Shown here: one piece after another, positions 1 through 9,472 of the stretch | Position numbering within the stretch: position 1 is the stretch's first letter | Layout of the letters: the number at the start of each line of letters is the position of its first letter | Source: Biscogniauxia marginata | Taxonomy: Eukaryota > Ascomycota > Sordariomycetes > Xylariales > Xylariaceae | Length of the DNA stretch: 64,000 bases | Direction: 5' to 3' | NCBI GenBank assembly: GCA_022695795.1 | Contig: MU404075.1 | Span: forward strand, 372,001 to 436,000 | Program-made: the position numbers and the translations under genes | Notes under the pieces: model-generated | Told to the model about the DNA's origin: nothing | Seen by the model: only the letters and a program-made list of their open reading frames with translations | Database searches by the model: none

Positions 1-1
1 C

Positions 2-2137
2 ACGTCTGCTGCCTTCTTTTTCAGCATTTTTGCAATGGTTGTCTCTTTTCTATTTCCACCGCATACGCGGCCAGGCACCATTTTCGACACTAGCACAATG
101 CTTATTACATTTATCACATTTGGTCGTTTCTTGGAAAATCGGGCGAAGGGGCAGACCTCGAAAGCCCTCTCGCGTCTCATGTCCTTGGCTCCGTCTATGG
201 CTACTATCTACGCTGATCCAATCGCGGCTGAGAAGGCTGCTGAGGGCTGGGAGACCGCCACGGTATCAGGGGAGCCGAAAGCGGCTGGCCAGGATGGCAA
301 TGCGATAGAAGAGAAGGTAATCCCTACCGAGCTTATTTCCGTTGGTGACATTGTCGTCATCCGCCCGGGAGACAAGATCCCTGCCGATGGAACAATCGTT
401 CGTGGCGAGACGTACGTGGATGAAAGCATGGTTACTGGTGAGGCGATTCCAGTCCAAAAGAAAAAAGGAAGTAACGTTATCGGTGGAACGGTCAACGGCC
501 ATGGCCGTGTTGATTTCCGCGTCACGAGGGCTGGCCGCGATACTCAACTCAGCCAGATCGTCAAACTTGTACAGGATGCGCAGACGACCCGGGCGCCCAT
601 CCAACGATTAGCCGATACCCTTGCCGGGTACTTTGTACCAATGATTCTCGTTCTCGGTTTCTTAACATTCCTTGTCTGGATGGTCCTCAGCCACGTTCTC
701 GCAAACCCTCCCAAGATTTTTCTCCAGGCAGAAAGCGGCGGCAAACTCATGGTCTGCGTTAAGCTTTGCATTTCCGTCATTGTCTTTGCTTGTCCGTGTG
801 CTTTAGGCTTGGCCACCCCTACGGCTGTCATGGTCGGCACAGGCATAGGCGCAGAGAATGGTATTCTTGTCAAGGGTGGTGCAGCTCTCGAGGCTACTAC
901 GAAGATAACTCAAGTAGTCCTTGATAAGACAGGTACAATCACCTACGGCAAAATGAGTGTCGCTACCGCTGAGTTGCCATCAGTATGGCAAGATAATGAG
1001 TGGCGACGACGTCTTTGGTGGACTGTTGTGGGGCTTGCTGAAATGGGCAGCGAGCATCCGGTCGGTAAAGCCATCCTCAATGCTGCGCGCACGGAGCTTG
1101 GCTTAGGCGTAGAGGGAACTATCGATGGCAGCGTCGGCGACTTCAGTGCTGCTGTAGGCCGGGGAATCAGCGCCCTGGTAGAACCGTCTACCAGTGCGGA
1201 AAGAACTCGCTACAAGGTCCTGGTTGGCAGCGTTCGCTTCCTTCGTGAGAGCGCTGTAATTGTGCCAGAGGATGCTGTCGAGGCTTCTGAGGAGATCAAC
1301 TCGAAAGCCAATAAGTCCAAATCGTCATCTTCTGCTGGAACCACAAATGTCTTTATTGCCATTAATGGTAAATACGCTGGTCACCTTTGCCTTGCGGACA
1401 CAATCAAGGAAGGGGCAGCTGCAGCAATCACCGTCTTACATCGCATGGGCATCAAAACTGCAATTGTGACCGGTGACCAGCGATCTACCGCATTGGCTGT
1501 TGCATCACAAGTCGGGATCCCCCCTGAAAACGTGTATGCTGGAGTGTCCCCAGATCAAAAGCAAGCTATCATCTTGCGGATCAAGGAGGAAGGTGAATGC
1601 GTTGCTATGGTCGGCGATGGTATCAATGACTCGCCTGCGCTCGCCACAGCTGATGTGGGTATCGCCATGTCTAGCGGCACAGACGTCGCCATGGAAGCGG
1701 CCGATGTCGTTTTAATGCGGCCGAACGAGCTTATGGACGTGCCCGCAGCCCTCCACCTCGCTCGCTCGATCTTCACGCGCATCAAGCTCAATCTGGCCTG
1801 GGCATGCCTCTACAACGTCGTCGGCTTACCTTTCGCAATGGGCCTATTCCTGCCGCTGGGCTGGCACCTTCACCCCATGGCTGCCGGCGCCGCCATGGCC
1901 TGCAGTAGCGTAAGCGTCGTGGTCAGCTCCCTGCTCCTGAAGTTCTGGAAGCGCCCGCAGTGGATGGAAGAGGCCCTCCTCGAGGACAAGGGCGGGATCA
2001 GAAAGCGCGGTCGCGGCTGGGGTCTCGACGGCGTCGTCACGCGCGTGCAAGACTTTGCGGGTACTATGCTCGGTAGGAGGTCCAAGAAAGATGCGGGATA
2101 CGTCCCGCTGGACACTTTGGACCGCGCCGACGTGTAG
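2..2137 (+). CDS. CCC2: P1B-type copper-transporting ATPase, C-terminal part
   Basis: The reading frame is open from base 2, so the gene starts left of the window; 711 residues are visible and no intron is seen. Motifs in order: actuator loop TGEAIPV, transmembrane metal motif CPC (FACPCALGLATPTA), phosphorylation site DKTGTIT, nucleotide-binding SEHPVGKAI, VTGDQ, and hinge GDGINDSPAL. At least five hydrophobic segments are seen, including the last pair with CLYNVVGLPFA and MACSSVSVV, typical of Cu(I) pumps. The family moves cytosolic Cu+ into the Golgi lumen for cuproenzymes such as multicopper oxidases, or across the plasma membrane. The N-terminal CxxC metal-binding domains would lie outside the window. 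A serine/lysine-rich insertion (about residues 423-445 of the visible part) sits in the nucleotide-binding domain. Family and ion are well supported; assignment to CCC2 rather than another fungal copper ATPase paralogue is inferred. Confidence 0.93.
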   Translation, partial: TSAAFFFSIFAMVVSFLFPPHTRPGTIFDTSTMLITFITFGRFLENRAKGQTSKALSRLMSLAPSMATIYADPIAAEKAAEGWETATVSGEPKAAGQDGNAIEEKVIPTELISVGDIVVIRPGDKIPADGTIVRGETYVDESMVTGEAIPVQKKKGSNVIGGTVNGHGRVDFRVTRAGRDTQLSQIVKLVQDAQTTRAPIQRLADTLAGYFVPMILVLGFLTFLVWMVLSHVLANPPKIFLQAESGGKLMVCVKLCISVIVFACPCALGLATPTAVMVGTGIGAENGILVKGGAALEATTKITQVVLDKTGTITYGKMSVATAELPSVWQDNEWRRRLWWTVVGLAEMGSEHPVGKAILNAARTELGLGVEGTIDGSVGDFSAAVGRGISALVEPSTSAERTRYKVLVGSVRFLRESAVIVPEDAVEASEEINSKANKSKSSSSAGTTNVFIAINGKYAGHLCLADTIKEGAAAAITVLHRMGIKTAIVTGDQRSTALAVASQVGIPPENVYAGVSPDQKQAIILRIKEEGECVAMVGDGINDSPALATADVGIAMSSGTDVAMEAADVVLMRPNELMDVPAALHLARSIFTRIKLNLAWACLYNVVGLPFAMGLFLPLGWHLHPMAAGAAMACSSVSVVVSSLLLKFWKRPQWMEEALLEDKGGIRKRGRGWGLDGVVTRVQDFAGTMLGRRSKKDAGYVPLDTLDRADV

Positions 2138-3133
2138 GGTGTTGTCACTTTCTTTTTTTTCGTTTGAATATGGGTTTGACTAGGTAATCATGAGGATAAA
2201 AGGGGGAGTTCAATGGGGAGTTTTTGTTTTGTTTTGGTTTGAACGTGTACATACATACCTAACCTACTTTTAACGCAGCTTACATGTGCAGGCCGAGCGC
2301 ATGTTTGGATACTGGGTTTTTTTCTTTTTCAACCCACGAGCTTGCACTGAGCTCATCTTGTATAAATGGACTGCAATTGTTAGTATTACTTGGGAGGGCT
2401 ATATTATATACCTGTCTCTACTTACATATTGAAATTATGGTAACTTTTATTTTTCAAGACTTACGTATTTATGTTAGCCAAGGTAAATCAATTATTAGGT
2501 GCACGTGTACCAATGTAAGGAGTTTTTATATGCTTTTCTTCAGTTCTCCGGGAAGACCCGGCGGTCCGGCAGGTCCCCCACGTGGTGTCGGGAGATCTCC
2601 GCAAGGGATGGCATACTTTAGGTACTACCAGAGTAGGGCAAACTCGGTTCCTGCAGCTAACAGCGATCAGCGAACGGCTGAGCTTAATTCGACTTCCCCA
2701 TCTCAAGCTGTAAGTTGACTGTAAATAATACCGACAGAACCCATAAATTTTACTTTCATGGTGGAAAACAGAAACCGTAATGTTGTTTTGTTATTATAAT
2801 TCTTTTTGTATGAATAAATTCCTTGGAAATGACAGGAAAGGAAAGGAAAGGGCACGGAATTAGAGACGATTAGTCGCTGGTTAGGGTTGTCGTTTGCATG
2901 TAACTAAATTAGTGATTTTATACACGACGCCCGTTGAGTGAGGTCTAAGTCTCGCCAAGCTGCGGCTGGAAAGTGTCCTCCCCCCTCCCTTCCAGCTCGT
3001 CATCTTCGGCTATATCAAATGAAATATTTTCTTTAGGAAGAACATATATGTATATCTCGTAGTTTTAGATAAAGGTATCCGAGGTCCTTTCCCTCCAAAT
3101 CTCTCATAGTGGATAGAGTCTCTATCGTTGGAG
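2138..3133. other. Intergenic region
   Basis: No convincing gene. It holds the 3' flank of the ATPase gene, T-rich tracts, and a short GGAAA microsatellite near 2834-2850. Open frames here (for example 2284-2718) have no recognisable composition or motif. Confidence 0.5.
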
Positions 3134-4097
3134 ATGGGGGCTTCCTCCATGCCAGTCTATCCCTTCCCTCTGATGGGCGCAAGCGGGAACGGGAGCGCAG
3201 GCACTATCCGCGTCCTCCTCGCCGTCTTGCCTGCCGCCGCCGCCGCCGCTGCTTATCTAGTCTACGTCGAGCGCTCGCTCTCCCGGCGCACAGTCGCTAC
3301 TACGCGGGTATCTCCGCCGGATCCCCTGCCGCGGAATTGGTCTCCGTGGAGCATGGACGATGATGATTCTGACACGGCCTCTTCCTCGACTTTTGGATCC
3401 CGGGGATTCGTCCGAGTCCAGCTCCAACTCCGGACTACTCAAAGGAGAGGAGATGGAGGGTTCGCTTGACAACCCCATCCCGCCCCACCGTCCTCGCCTC
3501 CCCGCAAACGGCACGTCCTGGCCCGCGAGCGCGTGACCTCCCTCCCGATCCCGGTATCCCGGCTCCGCCCCGAATTCCTCCTTCCCCGGGCCGAAGGAGA
3601 ACCCCTCGACGACGACGACGCGCTGCTGAGGGCCTACCTCGCCACCACGATGCGCTGCTTCGCCCGCACGCCGCAGGCGCGGCTCATGCGGCGCATGGCC
3701 GCGGACGACGCCGGGGCGCGGGCCTCGTTCGCGCCGGCCTACCTGGCGCGCTGCGGGTTCGAAGCCGGGGACCGGGTCTGCGGAGTCTACGTCGTGCGCT
3801 CCAGGAGGACGACGACGGGCGCGGGGGGGGGGAGGAGCTTGGCGCTGCTGGATCTGAGTCCGCCCGCGGGCTGGGCGGGCCCCGCGGTCGAGGGGTGCCT
3901 GGCTTGCGGGTTCGTACGGGAGGGTCCTGAGGCGGTCAGGTTCGTCAACGAGACGGTTATGTGTGTGGAGGGGCGAGGGGGCCGGGCCGGTGCTGTTGGA
4001 GGGGTGGGCGGGCCGGTGGCCGCACGCGCTCGTGGTGCGGTGGATGGTTGCTAGCGGGACGGAAGCCGTCACCCGTGTTGAGAAGATGGCGGGTTGA
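3134..4097 (+). pseudogene. Membrane-anchored fungal protein of unknown function, frameshifted
   Basis: The ATG at 3134 opens a protein with an N-terminal hydrophobic anchor (VLLAVLPAAAAAAAYLVYVE, about residues 26-45) followed by an acidic Ser/Asp stretch. Coding sense then jumps frame three times: frame 2 until about 3395, frame 3 (LDPGDSSESSSNSG, LKGEEMEGSLDNPIP) until about 3510, frame 2 again (LARERVTSLPIPV, LLRAYLATTMRCFARTPQAR, FEAGDRVCGVYVVRSR, RFVNETVM) until 3961, then frame 3 (VLLEGWAGRW, HALVVRWMVASGTEAVT) to a TGA at 4095-4097. The last jump lies in a GTGTGTGG run and looks like a 4-nt slippage insertion. The composite resembles an uncharacterised fungal family with an N-terminal anchor and a conserved C-terminal domain, recalled from memory only. 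Either a recent pseudogene or assembly errors in GC-rich, homopolymer-rich DNA; no intron with good sites explains the shifts. Confidence 0.6.
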
Positions 4098-4950
4098 AGG
4101 TTGGGTAGGGGTCGTATGGCCTCTGCTAATTATAGGTTGACCGGTGGGCGAGGGAGACTTGGGGGGGAAGGGGGAAAAGAGTGACAGCACAAAGGAAGTT
4201 CGTGTCCCGAGACCTGTGAGTTGTAGATCTTATTTTAGAGTACCTACTTACTCTTTGGTGTTGGTTTCAGTCCTCTCCTCTTGCGAATATTATATGCCAT
4301 GGGGCATATCTTGGAATATACAGATATTGTTGTAGTTATTGCACAAATAACTATTAGGCTCAAGGTGTACCAGTGATGACCTCCTTCGTCCCAACATAAA
4401 AACCCCGGTCTCTTCGTTTTTCCTTCCCCGTCGGCCCTGTTCACGTGGTTATCCTGGCCTCCCTTGAGCCCCTATTGATACATGCCACAGCAATCAGTTG
4501 CTAACAAAAGACTCTGAGTATTGCATACTTAGAAATTGACAATTATGGAAGAAGGTATGGTGTGAAGGAAAATCATACAAGTGGTCAGGTAACTGTCTTC
4601 ATCCATCACCCTTTAGGGTGCCAACTTGTTAGTTGGCATTGGCTGCCCAGATATTTGATAACTTTGGAATGCTATGTTAGTACGAAGACAGTCGGTGCCA
4701 GCCATTAGAGTACTTACGTAATACTTGGCATTATTCTTGTTTTTACACGATGTTTGACGTGAACAACATATTCATGTGACAATATGTCCTCTGTGGAACC
4801 AACATCGCGCTCAAGCTTTTGTCTCCCTAGTTGATTGCTGACATCACCGAACTTTAGAAGCCGCAGTTTGAGTCGGGGTAGGTAGCTGCCCGGGGTCCAT
4901 AGCAGACTACACGCTGGTGTGGGTATAAAAAAGAAAAAGAGAAAGAGAGG
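4098..4950. other. Intergenic region
   Basis: No gene recognised. Moderately AT-rich flank; the right end is the upstream region of the first cysteine-rich microprotein gene. Confidence 0.5.
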
Positions 4951-4958
4951 TATAAATA
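4951..4958 (+). promoter_or_regulatory. Candidate TATA box of the first cysteine-rich gene
   Basis: TATAAATA lies about 210 bp before the ATG at 5169, after a purine-rich stretch. The second gene copy has a similar arrangement (CATAAAAA near 6464, about 190 bp before its ATG). The conserved spacing in two otherwise diverged flanks is the only support. Confidence 0.35.
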
Positions 4959-5069
4959 CTTACATGAGTTCCTGTTTCTAGACGTCTCTCTCTACAGCCA
5001 GAAAGGAAAAGAAAAAGCATCCAGAAAGCTACATACCACCATACCACCATCCTCACACCACAAACACAG

Positions 5070-5400
5070 CACAATAAGCCACCACAGCCCTCGCTATTTT
5101 CTTCTTTATCTCGCTCAAACTGATATCATTGCGACTTCAAAGCGCCTCCCTGTTCAACTATTTCGACAATGTGTTATTATATTAATTATATGTGCGCAAC
5201 CGTTGGTTGCGAGAGACACTATCGTCCTAGGGAAACCGAATATTGCAAAACGCCCGGCTGTACACAATATTTCAATAATTTCCAATACCGGGGCTACTGT
5301 GAGAGGTATACTCAACAACGGCAAAAGTGATGGAGACAAGACAGGATGGGTAACCAAGCTATCGCGAGATTAGCTTAATGGTTAATCATTCAAGGACGGG
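5070..5400 (+). repeat. Duplicated segment, copy 1 (cysteine-rich gene and flanks)
   Basis: This stretch is clearly similar to 6553-6866. Matching blocks include the 5' leader (CACAGCCCTCGCT versus TACAGCCCTCGCT), GACTTCAAAG/GATTTCAAAG before the ATG, the coding part, and a well kept 3' block (AAGCTATCGCGA, then ATGGTTAA, ATTCAAGGA). The duplication includes untranslated sequence, so it is a segmental duplication rather than a retrocopy of the coding part alone. Confidence 0.8.
5169..5330 (+). CDS. Small cysteine-patterned protein, copy 1 (53 aa)
   Basis: A 53-residue frame starts at the ATG at 5169 and ends at TGA 5328-5330. Cysteines fall at 2, 9, 14, 26, 31 and 44. The spacing C-x6-C-x4-C-x11-C-x4-C is identical to the paralogue at 6652-6810, although most other residues differ; that is the pattern expected under selection on a metal-binding or disulfide scaffold. 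There is no signal peptide, and the protein starts Met-Cys, so a cytosolic or nuclear zinc-binding microprotein is more likely than a secreted one. In copy 2 the C-terminus is CRDC; here it is CERY, so one putative ligand is lost. Small fungal proteins beginning MC with a C-x6-C motif are widespread and uncharacterised, from memory. Function unknown. Confidence 0.6.
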   Translation: MCYYINYMCATVGCERHYRPRETEYCKTPGCTQYFNNFQYRGYCERYTQQRQK

Positions 5401-6552
5401 GAGTATAAAACTCACGAGGATCGTGGGAAGATAGCGCGCAGTTTTAACTAGTAACAAGAAGACGACGGCTTGAGCTTTATAAAATATTTAGAATGTTGTA
5501 ATTGTCCCACTGAAGTTTAAAGCCACTGGCTGAAACCTACTCTAGATGCGAATCCCTATTGCCCATATATTAAAACTGTGAATGTAGTATTTTTAATGAG
5601 TAGTGTATTTCATACTTTATGTTCCGCTCTTTATGCCGACTGTTAGTAATCATTATTAAATATTGAAACCTATGTAGTTATATTCTTTTCTTTAATATAA
5701 TATGAAGATAAAAACACAGATAATGTTAAACTAAACCACTGTTAAGGCGGCTCGTGTCTCGTGATTTTAACTTACTATCCCTTACTTATTAGCTGCTTAC
5801 GATAACTTATAGTAATGGTTTTAATGATTACGTATTAATTATCATGTGGTCTTGTCCTTCTAATCTACGTGGTCTCAGGTATAAATGACACCTTCAAATA
5901 CATACAAAGCATACCTGTTAAGATGAATACCACCAAGAGATCATTAAGAGATCACCAAGAGATGTGGTGTGTGATACGAGGTGAGATCACGTGACTCAAT
6001 AAGGAAAAAAAGGGCATTTGTATGTAAATAGCGTGGCTCCAAGGTAGCGATAGCTCTAGTTCATCGTGCAACAACGTAGTTGTTGCCTTGGTACATACCG
6101 AGTGTATCCTGACAATATATGTTTTCTTCCTTGTGATATTTTCTCTGCTTAGAGGTGCTGCTAATCCTTACGTTGTTAATGTGCCACAAGGGCTTATGAT
6201 ATGAATTCTTTTTCTCGTGGGTACCTCCCTAGGCTAGGCATTATGACGATAGACCTTACCACGTGCATGCCTAGGACAGCTTGAGGGATTATCAGGCCGG
6301 TTTCCATGTTCAACTCGCAGACAAGTCTCATGGTCTCTACGGTGTCATCTACCGGGCGGATGTTCTCCTCGGCTAGCTGCTGATACCACTAAATACCACT
6401 TTCAGATGTAAAAGCATGAGTCACTAAACCAAACTCCCTAAGGTCAATAAAAAAGGAAAGAAGGCATAAAAACTTGCAATTCTCGCTGCTTTTCAACGCA
6501 CCAAAATTAAAATTGTTAAGAAACCATTTCAGCCTTTAAACTGTTATTATGC
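5401..6552. other. Intergenic region between the two cysteine-rich copies
   Basis: AT-rich, with no recognisable gene. It includes the upstream region of copy 2, with an A-rich stretch near 6450-6470. Confidence 0.45.
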
Positions 6553-6866
6553 ATTACAATACGCCACTACAGCCCTCGCTCTTCTCCTATTATTTTGTTT
6601 AAAATTCATTATCGGGATTTCAAAGGGCCTTTTAATCCAGTTGTTTTGATAATGTGCTTACTATTACATTACCCCTGTAAAACCCCGGGATGCCCTGCGC
6701 TCGGTCATGATCCTTTCCCGATCAATTGCTATATGCCCGACTGTAAAAGTATTCGGGAAATTCAAATAAAAGACAGCTCGTATTGCAGGGATTGTAAAGA
6801 GAAAATGTGAGAGTTCCCAAGCTATCGCGATGTTCGCTCGATGGTTAACCATTCAAGGATAGAGCG
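6553..6866 (+). repeat. Duplicated segment, copy 2 (cysteine-rich gene and flanks)
   Basis: Paralogous to 5070-5400, same orientation, about 1.48 kb apart. Conserved leader, coding part and 3' block. The 3' block (AAGCTATCGCGA, then ATGGTTAACCATTCAAGGA) is better conserved than the coding DNA, so it may be functional UTR or part of an unrecognised exon. Confidence 0.8.
6652..6810 (+). CDS. Small cysteine-patterned protein, copy 2 (52 aa)
   Basis: The ATG at 6652 is the start equivalent to copy 1; the frame is open further upstream, but similarity of the protein pattern begins here. Cysteines lie at 2, 9, 14, 26, 31, 45 and 48. The first five have exactly the spacing of copy 1, and the C-terminus has a CxxC pair (YCRDCKEKM) that copy 1 keeps only as YCERY. 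TPGC in this copy and in copy 1 (at different positions) hints at an internal repeat of a C-x-x-x-x-C unit. No signal peptide or membrane segment. A small zinc-binding-like protein is inferred; no function is assigned. Confidence 0.6.
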   Translation: MCLLLHYPCKTPGCPALGHDPFPINCYMPDCKSIREIQIKDSSYCRDCKEKM

Positions 6867-8655
6867 AGGAAAAAGCCGAAACCCAAGATACACGAATAGA
6901 CAACCGCTTTACACCTATAGTTCCAATAATTTTCCAAGCCTCTCGTAAACAAGAGCCGAGGTAACAAGTTAAGGCTCCCGCCAGAGACATAGTGGTGGCA
7001 TATAGTTTTACGATCTTCGGACCTTCAACAGTCAGAGTTATAGAGTTGTTGGATAAACTTCGAAATCATAGAAGACTTAGCATACAATGTATCGATTACG
7101 CTAGTAGATCTAGCGTGGAATACCTTCAGGCCCCGTGAGAGGCTTGCTACAGTCGTGTATCCTTCACATGACACTTTGGTATGCTATGACGTTAAATCGT
7201 GGTATCGTCATCGGGGAAATGGATAGGGAACTCCATCATATACTCCTTCCATCAAATCTTACTTTTCCTAAAAATATAAGCACATATTTTCTGTCAAGCT
7301 CTTTTCGCACTTTTAGGTGACGTGTTAACATGTGGATATTTGAGGTGGCGTACAAGTAATACACAGATCGTCAGTCGGAACCTTTCTTTCATTTAAGTGT
7401 TGAATCGATTGCATGGCCAACCTGACCTGGAGCCGTTGATCACAGATGTAAGATAATTGATATCACGTGTTAGAGAGCAAAGATGACGAAACTTGTCTCT
7501 GATAGTAGGACGCCGTACTCAACAATGCGCGAAACTGTTGGTTGAAATAAAGCCTGTGGTACCACTCAAAGCAAACACATTTCATATAATGATATTACAC
7601 ATGGCCGAGGGTTGTTGAAGTTCGCTGGGGATTTCTACATAAAGGTGAGATGCTAAAATCCTAGGTTTAGCCGCTATGTGCGCGTGACCAAAATAGGGGC
7701 AAAGCCCTCACATCGCCTAAACCAAGCACTTTAACGTGTTGGATAACGTTAAACGAAAGGCCACAATGTTAGTATTGCAAGATAGAATAAGCGATATATA
7801 GAAAGTACCCATACGCGATAGAGTGCACGCGCCTTGGAGTTGTAAGTGATGACTGGTAAATTAAATCGATACAATCCACAAATAATAGCATCCCTAGTAT
7901 TTGAAGAGTCTTTCAGTTTACAAAATCTACTCAAGTATAGCCATCTCGCCTCGGGCCGTGTCATCGTCTACTTTCATGTGTATTCTCTAAGATAGGTCGT
8001 GCCTTTGAGCTTTGTAGCACGTTGGCAGCCTGTGGTGCTTCGGGGCGCTGCCAAGGTTCCATTGGATATAGTGGCTATCGCCGATATCACGTGTATAGGT
8101 ATATATAAGAGGGGTAACGCCGTTATCGAGAGTAGGACTAGAAGGTCAGGTTACAGACTGCATCTTAATATACGGTTGCCCTATCATATAGCCTCTCTTT
8201 TACCTAACAGACGCATCCTCGCCTTGACCTGTTTGAATCAAGTAGTCTTGTTTCCAACGGGATCTCTCCCTTTCGGGGATATCTACCATGTTCATCTCTA
8301 TACTAAGACCTGCTCTCTGATAGTTTCCAGGCTTGTGAGGGAGATGCGGGCTGTCCTGATGCATCGAACTATTACTATCTGGAACTTGAGCCGGTGGTAA
8401 CGGCAACAACAGGGTATGGAGAAAGATCTACAGATATCAACTCCCTTTAATTAATAACTCGGATCTTGTTTAGAATGTGTGTAATTGTATTTGGCTAAGA
8501 TATTGATTGTTATTTGTTTATAAATGTTTTCTAGTTTCCACTCGTACTCCTTTGATACCCCACTGGCTAGATTTGTAGATATCCTAGTAACGCTCTTGGC
8601 TGCAACGGAAATTTGTTCAGTTCTATTATAGCTAGAACCATTTTCTGCCAGTAAA
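6867..8655. other. Intergenic region
   Basis: No gene can be supported. An open frame at 7999-8400 is 133 codons long; its end (REMRAVLM) vaguely recalls the DRMRVLLAH stretch of the BTB gene at 12.0-12.8 kb, and the same downstream repeat follows both. A heavily decayed BTB relic is possible but not shown. Confidence 0.4.
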
Positions 8656-8866
8656 GATTATTATAGGAATAGTGACTGAAACCAGGGTTTTGGGTGCAGG
8701 GGTGTTTATTGGTCCTTGCTATCTGGGATGGGGTCCTAGGTAAGGAGAGATCCCGTTTTATATGTACCTAAATGTAATACGAAGAACGATCTTTCTTATA
8801 TGCATACCCCTTTCAGCCACAAAGCCAGGCAACCACCCTAGACTGCCAAGAAATATTGATAATATA
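8656..8866 (+). repeat. Dispersed repeat, copy 1
   Basis: About 210 bp similar to 12861-13080 in the same orientation. Shared blocks include GAAACCAGG, TTTTGGGTGCA, CTATCTGGGAT, AGATCCCGTTTT, GAACGATCTT, ATGCATACCCC and CAGCCACAAAGCCAGGCAAC. No coding sense is seen. It may be a small unclassified repeat or the downstream part of a duplicated gene. Confidence 0.75.
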
Positions 8867-9472
8867 GATCGATGGCATGAGTATGGTAAGATGCGTACTA
8901 TAGGTTACCCTGAATGGAATTTATAATTCAAGAGTTCTTGTAGGTTGCACTAGCGTGTATCAAGCCGTAGAGCATAGCGTCTGGCCTGCTGAGGACAGTA
9001 TTAATGATATGATGCGGATTGTAAGATTAAGATATATTGACTGAACAATGCCAGATAATGATATTTAGGCCGAATTTGCATTACAACCCTCTACTTAGTG
9101 GAACGATAACGACAAAGAGAGACAGAGAGAGACTCCCTAAAGAAAACAGAACTAACTAATAGAGTTTAGATAATAAATACAAATTACTCACGGATGTAGA
9201 GATTAACCTTGTTAAAATGGTGTAATTATGGTTGTGAGCGTTTTCGGGGACATTTTAATAGTGCGGCGATACGTCGACTATACAATTCGCCCGATGCGGA
9301 TTCAAGTTACCCCGAGGCCTGAGTTGCATCAGCTATATAATGGATACTTGCTCTCGGTCCCGAGCCTGGTAGGTACTACAGCATGAGTATATAACGTCAG
9401 CGAATATAACAAAACCGCTACGTATGAAGAACGAAACAAAGCTTTCGATATTAGATACATTGAAACATTATA
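8867..9472. other. Upstream region of the reductase gene
   Basis: No gene recognised. It contains an AGAGAGACAGAGAGAGA purine tract near 9115-9131. Confidence 0.4.

Noticed and set aside
2284..2718. 144-codon plus-strand frame
   Set aside because: Low-complexity, cysteine/phenylalanine-rich translation of T-rich DNA; no homologous features.
3257..4072. 271-codon minus-strand frame
   Set aside because: Antisense shadow in GC-rich DNA of the frameshifted plus-strand gene; composition is Pro/Arg-rich without domains.
7999..8400. 133-codon open frame as a gene
   Set aside because: No domain, no intron signals; only a weak echo of a BTB C-terminal stretch near its end.
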